Part shown: positions 45,966 to 56,700 of the stretch, one piece after another | How positions within the stretch are numbered: the first letter of the stretch is position 1 | How the letters are laid out: each line of letters starts with the position of its first letter | Origin: Nectonema munidae | Taxonomy: Eukaryota > Nematomorpha > Nectonematoida > Nectonematidae | Length of the DNA stretch: 64,000 nt | Assembly (NCBI GenBank): GCA_030549495.1 | Contig: JAUIRK010000890.1 | Coordinates: 290,001-354,000, forward strand | Direction: 5' to 3' | Position numbers and translations under genes: made by a program | Notes under the pieces: model-generated | Told to the model about the DNA's origin: nothing | The model's database searches: none | Seen by the model: only the letters and a program-made list of their open reading frames with translations

Positions 45966-48900
45966 CTCAAGTTTTTACACTTGTGATATTTCGTCTTATG
46001 AAAACTCAAATATTTCATTATTTGAAGTTATTATTTTTAGACGCAATTCTCTTGAACAACCTTCTTTTTGGCTTAATAAAATATGTTATGTTAAATTAAT
46101 ACTGTATTTTTGAGGTTTAAAACTTTGTCATATTAAAAAAATTCAGGTAGATCACCATGAAACATCACATGGATACTTTTCTGAACTGGAATAGAAACTC
46201 ATTTGCCACGTCGACTTGCTCGTAGTAAAAATTTAGGTTATACATTCTCTAAAATTACGCGAAATAGACTCACTAAATCTACTTCATTAATTTATTGAGC
46301 CATTTTGAGGACCAAAGGAACCTAAATTTTTGAAAATGAAATCCATTCATGTTGGGAAAACACTTGAAGATCCATTTTCATTTCATTTTTTAAGTTTGTT
46401 CGCGCAGGCTATTTAGTAAAGAAAGAAGAGCTTTGTTCCATTATTATTTATAACTTATTGCATGAAACCTATGAAGAAGAAGAAGAAGTTTATTTGAAAC
46501 AAAACCTGAGTGACACAATGATTACATAATGTATTAAAGATTACAATTTAAGTGAGTGGAATCAAACTCCATCAAAGCTGTTTGAATTTTGAAAAAAAGT
46601 AGAATAACTCGAAATATAGAAAAATCAAAATGTGACAAATTAAAATTACCATAACAATAAAAAAAGTATATATAAAAAAAAAGAAAATTATTGTTAAAGG
46701 AAACCAATGAAAGAGTGAAAAAATTTGAAAAGCTTGCATTTTGAAATTATATCTCTTAAAAAGGACATTATCTAACCCTATATACATAACCAAAAACAAT
46801 CTCTTAATCTTTTTAAAAATATACTTAAAATGTAATGTTTTCTAATTCAAAGCATCTCTTATTCCTAACACGGTGGTAGATAATTAAAATATAATTACTA
46901 TATTTCCATTTTTTAACATTCAAACACTTCGCTATGATGCCATTGAGAGCGTTTTAGCGTTTTTTCATCCTTTTTGAAAAACACAAGGATTTTTACCACG
47001 ATTTCTCCCATTTTATGATATCGAATCAAACACTGAGTTTACAGTTTATTATCAAAAAGTAAGAGAATAATACTGTTGCTGCACATCTAAAAACATCAAA
47101 TGAAATATAGAGCATAATTTGCAAACTATGATGATATACTTTATGGGAGATCAATATTTTACACTTTAATTGATTATAGTGAATAAGTGAATTATTTTGT
47201 TCGTTAGAAATAAGACATTAGATAGTTAGTGAGGTTAACTAGTCAGTTAGTGAGTTTAGTTAGTTAGACAATTGAGACTCTGACAATACCAGTGGGGTAC
47301 CAAAAGCGAGTAGGAGGAGCGGTCCGCTCCAGGTCCAGATTTCATTTGTATTAATCCTTTGAGAAATAGCTTGACATCGGTGTACCAAAAAACATATAAA
47401 ATGCCATTGAAAAAGAACGACAAACGATATTCCAGACTTAAATAAAAATGTAATGCATGATTTGCTACACTTTTCATTCCAATTTTCCACTCCTATGTAC
47501 CTGCATTATCACGTTTTGGAGAATTTGAAGTGTTATTTGGAACTTTAAAGGGGGACAAAATTAAGATCCTCATCGGGCAGCATTAAAGATACGTACTCCA
47601 CTGGATCCAATACTTAAATATATTCTTGATGTTTTTTGACAAACAAGAAATTTAACTTCTGCATTCCACAAACTCTTTTACGAAGAAGAAACGTAGGGAA
47701 AAGAAGATTGAAAAGGGGTTTGAACAGTTTTTAGACTTAATTAACATTAAATATGCTTTGATCATCTACAACCGACTTTTTTGCAAACATTTTTTAAATA
47801 AAAATAACACAAAATGACAAAATTTTTAATTACCATCTTTTTTCGTTAGCATTACAGTCAGTCTTAGGATTTAGTGTGGGTGCAATCTTAGATACATACA
47901 TATTACATACACATTTTTTGACATTCTTGACACAAACTTTCCTATCTTATTTGTTACACGTCTGACACACAAACCCTGAAATATTTAGATCTCAAAAACA
48001 GAGATATAGCGGATAAAATGGAAGCTGGGAAACGAAACAGGACTCGTAAAAGTGTCTAAATGAGGATTTAAATATAAATTGTAGAAGGCGAATCATCACT
48101 TTGCGACAATTTTCGATACATAACCTCGTATAGTGAATGAAATGACACTGAGAATTACAGAATGAAATTTCAAGCGTCATCATCGCGCAATCTTCCTACT
48201 CACCTCAGCTTTGCAGTGGAAGATGTGCATCTGGGAAATCCTTTCTGCTTCTCTTATATTTAATCTTCTTGAAGGAAAAGAACAATTTGTTAATTAATCC
48301 CGACCCACAATTCTCCACCTTTAATGTACTAAAGGAAAACAGGCTGTTCAAAATGTGCTTCATGCTTAATCCCATTTGCGCGCACATCTCCACCCACCTA
48401 CGCAAGCGTGGATGTTGTGGTGTAGGTAAAATAATAGGATTCATCGAGTATTTCTCGACATTTTCCCATTTACCAGTCTGTCTATACCGGGTATTGGACA
48501 AAGGCATTATAGCCAAGGCATGCCTATGCTATGTATGCATTGTATATAGGCCAAGTGTAAAAGCTGTACTATATTAGAAATAGGTGTTTATTGTTGCCAT
48601 CTTCTTGTTGCATTTCGGAAGGATTAGCTAAACGATGTATGAAGGATTTTCTCCTTTCGGCAAAAACACAAAGCGTTGGGACATATGAATCGCAATGCCT
48701 TCTTTTTTTCTCCACACCTTTATTGGTGATTGTTGTTTGGGCGTTGCTCTGCGGGCTTTTAAGATAAAAAGAATACACGTTACGTTACTTCAATCATTTT
48801 GAATGACAGTTGAAGTGACAAATCATGCGCTACTAATATTTTACTGAGATGTTCTATTTGGTAATGAAACGCTGATGAAAGTCTCTTTGATGCAAGGAAT

Positions 48901-49432
48901 CAAATGTCATACCATCTTTAAACTCGGAAAACTGTCTTGAAAGCGCAGTGCTTAATAAAAAATAATAATAAATAATTCTTATTTTTCTTTTTTTTTAAAA
49001 AATTTTTATTATAAAAGTAAATTAAAATATAAATTTTTTACTACTCCCTTATTTAAAATTGAGTTTCACATTTTACTATAAATATTCGAATTTGTGTTTT
49101 TTTAAAGATTGATTAAGTTTATGTTTTGATGGTGTATTGAAAAGTTTAATAAAGAAGATACCATACGACATCAGTAAACTAAACCAAGTTGTCCCAAACA
49201 AGGTGAGGGCTGTTTCTGTCGAACTTCTACTAGGAAATCTTTTCAAGAAAAACTCAAAAATGACCAAACCACAAGAAATAAAACTTTCTACACATTTTGA
49301 AAATTTCAATTATTAAACTGATTTTTATTTTCAAAAATTTTATAGCTCTTGAGAATTTTTCCTACTCTAAAATCTTGCTAATTTGTAAAAATTTAAAGCC
49401 GGATTTATATCCCAATAAATAACTCTTTCATG

Positions 49433-49492
49433 AAGAACAAGTAGTGTTTCGACATCCTCAAAGTCGGTTGTCTGCTCTCCAGAAATTTTATG
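49433..49492 (+). pseudogene. inverted 60-bp copy of part of a Wnt exon
   Basis: The plus strand here matches the coding strand of the Wnt exon at 34991-35277 (minus strand) at 54 of 60 positions by hand count. The encoded part corresponds to KNKYCSDFLKVGCLLSRNFM, with an in-frame stop replacing the Tyr codon. Neither flank continues the match. It lies about 1.1 kb from the XMAP215 3' end. Confidence 0.85.
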
Positions 49493-50619
49493 CTTATGCG
49501 AACATTTTTAAATGTTCCAGAAAATTTTTTGAGGCCAACACCAAAGTATATCAGAACTACCAAAGCAAAAATGTTTGTATCTAATTAAAGATTTTAATTC
49601 TTAAAAAAAAAGAAAAAAATACATTGCTGAAATTTCATCAAAAGGGTAATAAAATAAATAAAACTAAATGTGTGAAGATCATTATTTATTAGAATCCTTG
49701 AAAAAGGCCGTTCATGTCACACTTTCAGAATCATCTAGGCCAAGTTCATGAATAGCCTGAGCTGTTTACCTGATCAACGTAAACCATTTCATTAAAAATG
49801 GAAATTAGATTTTGACCACGATGCGTGGAGCTTATTATTTTACATTTAAAGCATGGAAACAAAACATGAGTGTAGAAGATTTCAATGTTAAATGTCAAGA
49901 ATGGGTTCTTATGTTTGTATAAGTTTGCGCATTAGTGCGTTGCATGGGGACAAGCAAAGGTGGTGGGTTACTTGAAGCGAACATTTGTGTGAGTGGTGGT
50001 TGTATGTGGATTTGAATATACGAATGCAAACAATGCATTTTATCTAGGATTTAAGATTAAGACAAGTATTATCCGGATTTGTACAAAAAGTTGATACTTC
50101 AAAGAATTCTTGGAAAAAAATAGTAAATGATTCCATTTCGTTTATCGTGTAAAGTTTCACTAACTTAGAAAAAATTCAAAGCTCTCCTCTTTCTTCCAAA
50201 AAAGCATATGATTACAGTCAGCATCTATACAAACCTTGTTTTAAAATTTTTGTAAAAAGCTTTCATTCAGATAAACATGGAAGGAATTAGGCCAAAATTT
50301 TCTTGAAACCATCAGATCCAGCTACACAAAGCTAGGATGCAACATTGGCGTTGCATTTTTGAACCGACATCTTTCTAACTTCTACGAAAATCTTGAAAGA
50401 TATCGAAGACATGTAGATAGCTGGGATACAAAATAATGGCAAACCTATGTTGTTGGATCATCAGGTAAAATTGTCCACTAACTGAAACAAAGCAGAACGA
50501 AAAAACACTATTTGATTTACAGTAAGCTGAGAGGTACACCCTAACAACCATTGAGGCTCAAAGGTGACTATGAATAAAACTTTATATGAAAAAGTTGAAA
50601 TGGATAAGAAAATATGAAA

Positions 50620-50625
50620 TTTATT
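50620..50625 (-). terminator. poly-A signal of the XMAP215 gene
   Basis: AATAAA on the minus strand about 38 bases after the stop codon, well placed for 3' end formation. Confidence 0.65.
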
Positions 50626-50662
50626 TGTACAAAAAGAATCACTTGAAATAAAAATAAAATAC

Positions 50663-53600
50663 CTAAAATGTAATCTCTGGTAAGCATTCGGTGATTTTGG
50701 TGAATATGATCATGTGTTCTCTCCTATTGATCTCCTTTTTGAGCATGAGGTCTGAGACTATTTGAACTAGTTCTGTGAAGATGATCTTCCTAGCACGCAC
50801 ACTAATGCCTGTAATGAAGGAAGCCAGATCAAAGTCCAAGTTTTCCAGCAAGAAATCGTAGAGATGTTGAATCGCAGTTTTGAAGTTGCCTTCATCGCTC
50901 ATCATAATGAAGATAGACTTGATTTGCCTAAGCGCGGTATCATTACTACATGCGGTGGTGTCATTCGACGCAGTGGTGATTAGGGAGGCAAACTCAGAAG
51001 AGCCATTGTTCTTTCCATAACTCTGATTGGCAACACTCAAAGTGATTTGTTGGCTGGAAGGTGTGATGCCCCTATTTTGAAGAAATTTCAGCAAATACAA
51101 CTCCAACTCATTCTTGTCTTGCAGTGATTCCACATTTTTGAAGTATTGCATATAAATCAAGTAGAGTTTGTCTTGGTATATCACGGTCAGCTGAAAAATA
51201 ATCGTCTTCATGATTCTATAAACGATATCATTTTCTCTTTTTTTGCAGAAACTGAAGGAATAATTTGAATTGAAAGCAACGAGCTCGCTTACGACTGCGT
51301 GCAAGTTGAGGGTTTCGTTTTTGGAAGCGTTATCTTTTATTTCGGTGAGGCATCGGTGAGCTAATTTGGCCAAACTGTCAGCATGTCTGTCATTCAAGTA
51401 AATGGCATCTATGATCCTTTTAGCTGTTAATATCACAACAACCAAAACTTGAGTGATTTCGTGATTTGTAACTACTTTGTTACACAGCAAATTGATGCTG
51501 CGCTGAATCAGCTTAAAATTGCTACAGTTCTTGAACACCGGCTCCATCAACATCTTGAACAAGCAGGAAAAGGCGTTGCAGAGGGTTTCATCGCTCAAGC
51601 TCAACCTGGTATCACAATCCGAAAAGATGAGAACGAGAAGAGATACGCAGCGCTTGATTGCAGCAAAGGAATCCTTGTCCAAGGCAATCACCTTGTTTTG
51701 GTTTGGGGAGAGGAGGGAGAATTCGTCGCAGTTTTGCTTTAGACATGCATCATACAGCTTTTCAAGAAGACAGCACACCGAGCGAAGAATCTTTTCCGCA
51801 AAGGTCTCCAAGATTTCTTGCTTCAGTTCACTCTTTAGCGCTTCCTCGCATTGCAGCAGGGATTGCAGATTTTCTTTAATGTTGGCGGCAGAGCTTATTT
51901 TGTTAACAACTTTCAAAATTATTGTTTGCTGGATGAGATCTTTATCCTCGAAGAACTTTTCCTTGTCAAAGTTGTCGTAGTCAACGAGACAGGAATGTAA
52001 GCGGGGAATGGGGGCGTGCAGTTCTTCAAAGTTTTCCACTTCCCGGCCACCACAAAGTGCGTATCTGCCACAGCCCTCGTTCAAGATGGATGAGGATGTG
52101 ATGGACGTTGAAACGTGGTTGGAGGTCGGCGAATTGATGTTCGTTTCTTCTTCGCCACCTCCTCTCATTTCATAGTTGCAGTTTGTGGAAGCGTCTTCTT
52201 TGAGAATGATCGAATATGTGTTGTTCAAAGAGTTTTTAGCATTTCCAGAAGTGTTCGAAACGCCTAGAAGCTGCTGAGATTGGTCAGCCGAGTCGGAATG
52301 AGTAGAATTGTTGGAAGGGAGGGGAATAGTAGGAGCCGCCGTTTCTTTACTCTTGCGGCTACGAAGTCTCTCTTCTAAAACACTCAACTCTCGATCACTC
52401 AAGGAAGTAGACGCCAAAACTTTGTTGAAAGTCTCGCTCTTCAGTTGTGTAGATAATTCAAAGACGATGTCCAAAGCAACGGCGCGGACAACACTGTCCT
52501 TCTCGCTGAAATTTGGCGTGACAACCTTGAGCATGTTAACAAGACTGGAATTGGAAGTGAAGATAGCTGATACGCTGTACGAGATCAAAACATACTTCAG
52601 CTCCTCAAGGCAGCATAGTCTTTGTTTCGGATTCTTTGCCTTGGCAGCTTCCAGTAGGAATGGGGCAATCTTGGAGGTTGGGTAAATGTCGTAGGCTTTG
52701 TGCAGAACTTCAGTACGAAGTTGCTTACGAATGCTTTCCTTTGGATCGGAAAGTTTCGCGAAGGCGTGCGGAAAGAAAGACGAAGCTTCGTACTCCAAAA
52801 GAGTGTATTCGGAAGAGGCGAGTGATGAGAAGAGGTTTGCCATGTACTCCAAACACTTAACCACAACACTCGTATTATTTTCGTAGAACTTGAGCGTGAT
52901 CCAGCGAAGAATGATGTCTACGTGCGAAATGGTAGCGTCGACATCATTCCCCAAAGATAGGGAAAGATTGTCAATGGCCGTGAGTTGCACTTTGAAATCC
53001 TTACTATCGAACATAGCAGCATGTAAGACACCGCTTATTCCACTTTGAGCGGACTGTTCTTTCAAAAAAGCAGCATGTTCAGAGTTTGGCGAAGAAAAAT
53101 TCCATTTGGTGCAGGAACTAGAAGATTCTCTCACTCTGTTTCCCTTGGTATCCGTATTCAAAATTAGAATGGCGAATTCACCATTATCGTGATTGAGGTC
53201 GCTCTCATTTCGGCTCGTGGATACCACTTTCTTAACACTTCCTTTTTTCTTCCGACCCAGACTTTCCTTTCGTACAGAAGAGTGATTTGATTCTTCACAA
53301 CTGCTGTTGCCATCAGCCTCGTTCTCTTTGGATGAAATTGAAGCTGCTTCCTCGTCTGTCACTTTCTTTCTTGTGATTAGTGCTGCACCTCTGCACGGCT
53401 TGCTTGGTTTCTGGCCTCGGTACTTCTCCAACTCAGCCTCCAAACTTTGAGACAGACTGGACTTCAAATCACTGAAAACACTCTTAATCAACTTTTCGCT
53501 GCTTTTGTAAAGGGATAAAACGCACAAAACGCCCATGCTGCTGTTCCTCACATTTGGACTGGTGGCTTGTAAAGAAGTTTCTAGGTGCGCAATCAAAGAA

Positions 53601-53758
53601 TTCAAGTCCACACCTTCTATGCCAAAATCAGTTATGCCTCCTTTGCACCAATTTAAAGCATATTCCTGATTCTTGGGATTCTTCTTTTCAAAGACATACT
53701 TCAGAACTTCGGATAAAACTTCTGGAAAGCCAATAGCTTCACTTATGTTGTATAGAGC
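50663..53758 (-). CDS. msps: XMAP215 last exon: end of TOG3, TOG5, C-terminal region
   Basis: Acceptor CATTTTCACAG|GCT in phase 0, then 1031 codons and TAG. Residues 1-120 complete TOG3. About 120-195 is a low-complexity linker rich in Ser, Lys and Glu, containing VRKESLGRKKKGSVKK. About 195-225 holds FAILILNTDTKGNRV and TKWNFSSP. TOG5 follows to about residue 450 (LSVLEERLRSRKS). A Ser/Asn-rich linker and a helical C-terminal region end at KITECLPEITF. A single exon this long among short-exon neighbours is unusual. Confidence 0.96.
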   Translation of the reverse strand, partial: ALYNISEAIGFPEVLSEVLKYVFEKKNPKNQEYALNWCKGGITDFGIEGVDLNSLIAHLETSLQATSPNVRNSSMGVLCVLSLYKSSEKLIKSVFSDLKSSLSQSLEAELEKYRGQKPSKPCRGAALITRKKVTDEEAASISSKENEADGNSSCEESNHSSVRKESLGRKKKGSVKKVVSTSRNESDLNHDNGEFAILILNTDTKGNRVRESSSSCTKWNFSSPNSEHAAFLKEQSAQSGISGVLHAAMFDSKDFKVQLTAIDNLSLSLGNDVDATISHVDIILRWITLKFYENNTSVVVKCLEYMANLFSSLASSEYTLLEYEASSFFPHAFAKLSDPKESIRKQLRTEVLHKAYDIYPTSKIAPFLLEAAKAKNPKQRLCCLEELKYVLISYSVSAIFTSNSSLVNMLKVVTPNFSEKDSVVRAVALDIVFELSTQLKSETFNKVLASTSLSDRELSVLEERLRSRKSKETAAPTIPLPSNNSTHSDSADQSQQLLGVSNTSGNAKNSLNNTYSIILKEDASTNCNYEMRGGGEEETNINSPTSNHVSTSITSSSILNEGCGRYALCGGREVENFEELHAPIPRLHSCLVDYDNFDKEKFFEDKDLIQQTIILKVVNKISSAANIKENLQSLLQCEEALKSELKQEILETFAEKILRSVCCLLEKLYDACLKQNCDEFSLLSPNQNKVIALDKDSFAAIKRCVSLLVLIFSDCDTRLSLSDETLCNAFSCLFKMLMEPVFKNCSNFKLIQRSINLLCNKVVTNHEITQVLVVVILTAKRIIDAIYLNDRHADSLAKLAHRCLTEIKDNASKNETLNLHAVVSELVAFNSNYSFSFCKKRENDIVYRIMKTIIFQLTVIYQDKLYLIYMQYFKNVESLQDKNELELYLLKFLQNRGITPSSQQITLSVANQSYGKNNGSSEFASLITTASNDTTACSNDTALRQIKSIFIMMSDEGNFKTAIQHLYDFLLENLDFDLASFITGISVRARKIIFTELVQIVSDLMLKKEINRREHMIIFTKITECLPEITF

Positions 53759-56700
53759 CTGTGAAAATGAAATGAAAATGACACTACATAAAAATGTAAA
53801 ATATCACATGGGACCAGCAGTAAAATAAAGTAGGTAGGGCAGTCCTGTCCCTGTAGACACTGGCTCTCGGGCGATTGGTCGCGACACTTAAGAGTGTTCT
53901 AAGATTGGTTTAAGGGTTTTTTTCGCTAAATATATTGATTCACACATTACGCTTTGCTTTAAATTATTTTTCTGCATAACTAATTTTTTTATATAAAATT
54001 CTTTCATAGTTGTTCATTTTCCGCAAATTGAGAGCTCTAAAGTAAATAGTTTTTAATTTTCTCAAAATTTTGGCAATTAACGTAAGATAAAAAATAATAG
54101 TTAATCTAATTATGCGAGCACAGTTGTTTTTTTCTTTTCTGAAGGCATACATTTGTATGCTTTATATTTCTTTTCTTTTCTTTTCATATTATCCACTATA
54201 TTTTCACTAATATAATGTATTTCGTATGCAATGCTTTTTTTTCAGAATGGTGCAGCTTGGCGAAAACCCTTTTTGGCGCAGACTGAAAAGTTAGCAAACT
54301 AAAGTAAACAACCTAATAAAATAAAGTAAATAATAAACCTGATTCTTTAGGATCAAAGCAAAGATATAGAGAAAAAGATGCTAGTATAGAAATGTTCTTT
54401 AAATTTCAATATACGTGTTGTCATCGCTCAAATTTACAACTAAAAATGGTCTAATGGACATGTAAAGTTCGCTTTTAAGGCCTTAATTTTAAAAAAGAAG
54501 GCGCCAAAATTGGTTCTACCAAATCGTATAAAACCCCTTTTTATAGTTATTTTGTTGTTATATTTATGCAATGATTTTAAAATATTAGCTTTTATCACAT
54601 GGGTGCTGCAACGTTTTTAAAGGCGTGGAAGTGTTATAAAGATTGGAAATGAGTGCGGTAGAGTTTTCTAAAAATAAAGGAATAATAATTTTAATGCTCA
54701 AATTTTTCTATCATAAAATTAAGCATCTTAAACATTTTTTTGCATAAAATGTAAAAGTTATGGATCAGTTACTGTGTTTAAATATCAATAAAATTTGTTT
54801 AAAAACAAATGAGTTGAAAAAATCAATAACATCTGCATTTAACCTATACAATTTAAATCTAATGGAAAAATGTGCACAATCTTTTTAGTTTTAAATGCTC
54901 ATATACAGTATTTGCACCTAGAAAAAAATTATTTTTTATCCTTGGTAACCCAAATGTACATGGCTAATTGTATCCAAAATAATTCTTATGTTATATGATA
55001 AAAATAGTGATTTTTTAAGGACATATTTTCACATCATCACTTTGCTTTCAAAAATTAGTTCCGAAGCATGAAAACATGTAGAGATATTCTAAGCAGAGTG
55101 GGTAAAGGCAATATAAGCCCATTTTGGCTTGAACTTAAAATAAGTCCCAAAAATAAATATTTGGCATTAACATACCGAAAGAAGAGACAAAACTGGAATT
55201 TTTAAGCAATACTATATTGCTTTTAACATCCATCTTGCCTGATGGGTAGCTCCACGTTTTGAAAAGTGCACACTACAAAGAGGAATTTTTCCAGACTAAA
55301 GTAAAACTAGCAGCAACTCATTCTTTAACATCATTGCTTGCAAAGCTAATTGTTTCATTCTGCAACAAACTTTGATAAGAAAATTGAAGAATAGCCTTGC
55401 ATTGATGTAATCTTTTGAATAAAGCAACATGGGACCAATTGTAGGACCAAGAGAAGATTTAAAGGCAGCGGTTAATATTCTTTCAAAATTGTGATGACTA
55501 CATGCAAAATAAATACAAAGGATATGTTTTTAACTTTCCCATGATCAATTTAGACGTTCCGAATTTAATTCAGTATTTACAGCTGTTGTAACAAAACAAA
55601 GAGCTTTTACATTTTCAACAATTTTCCAAACTTTGTAATACTGGTTTTCAAAAAAATTCTGTACTGACGTCGAGCTCTACGTATTGAAGATCTATTAAAC
55701 TTACTTCAAGACCAAGCTTTTTAACTGTTGCACTAATCATCATTGTTGCTCTTCTGTCTGAAGTTTTCGTTCTATATAAAGTAGCTGCTAAATCTAAATC
55801 AATAATTTTTACGATCTCTTTTACTCACTCAAAGATTTTCTTTTTGACCGCTTTTATAACTTTCATTTGATGAGGCATCTTCTTCACTTTGGTTTTCAAA
55901 CACTAAAACTTCTCTCACTTTTTGATCTTTCAAATATATTTTTTCTCTATAATCAATTTCAGTTTGTTTTCTTTCAAAGCGTCTAATTTATGAGACTTTG
56001 AGGAATTAAAAATTTTTGAGTATTGAGAGTACGCTCATGACCGATGTCAAATAAATGATCTAATTGCTCAACAAATAATTTTTCATTTTTCTTTTGTGTG
56101 AGTGTTTCTTGAAGAATTGTTTTTAACCTTCTGTATTTCTCAAAAAAAAAGTGTTCTAACTGTTTGATAGCGTGTTGTTCTAGTCGTAGTGGGATTCTCG
56201 CTTTATTCCAAAATAATGAAACTTCTTCAATGACAAGTTTAGCACTATCTCGAATTGCATAAAACTTGTGTGATTGATGGTAATTTTGAACCAGTTATTT
56301 GCATTTCTTCAAAACCAATCAACCAGTTAAAAGACTTGCTTCTAATAATCTTAGATTCAGTGATGATGCTTTTAAGGCTGGAATATACATTTTAAAAATA
56401 CAAACAACTCTTAAAATAAAAAAATATAAATACAGTCAAACCTGCTTTAACGGCCACCTCTTATTAAGGCCATTTAAATATCCCCCGGACAGAAATACTA
56501 CACAATACACCCTGTGAATAGCGGCCACCTGCTAAACGCGACCATCGTCCACTTCTTGATGTAGTTAACGGCCAAGCTGAAACGAAGTATTTTGCAAAGA
56601 AATATCAAGTGAAGGATAGATTATCTTGTTCACAAGTTACAGATGTATCTTCCAACCAAAGACATATAATTGTGCATATGTATTGGGTTCTGGGAGAAAA

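Larger units (their letters stand above)
39478..50619. other. intergenic DNA between the Wnt 5' side and the XMAP215 3' end
   Basis: No complete gene is recognised in 11 kb. The first Wnt exon and promoter should be here. It holds SINE and LINE remnants, a piggyBac-type MITE and a stray Wnt exon fragment. A less AT-rich patch at 48180-48530 has open frames on both strands but no family match. Confidence 0.6.

Noticed and set aside
48205-48577. Overlapping open frames in a less AT-rich patch
   Set aside because: Both strands are open with no recognisable family. It could hide an unknown exon, but there is no positive evidence.
49076-49309. Minus-strand frame containing SSTETAL, slightly like the Wnt STRETAF motif
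   Set aside because: Only five residues match, the rest is hydrophobic filler, and it lies on the other strand from the real Wnt fragment at 49433.
51449-51980. Plus-strand open frames over the XMAP215 exon
   Set aside because: They are antisense shadows of the long coding exon.
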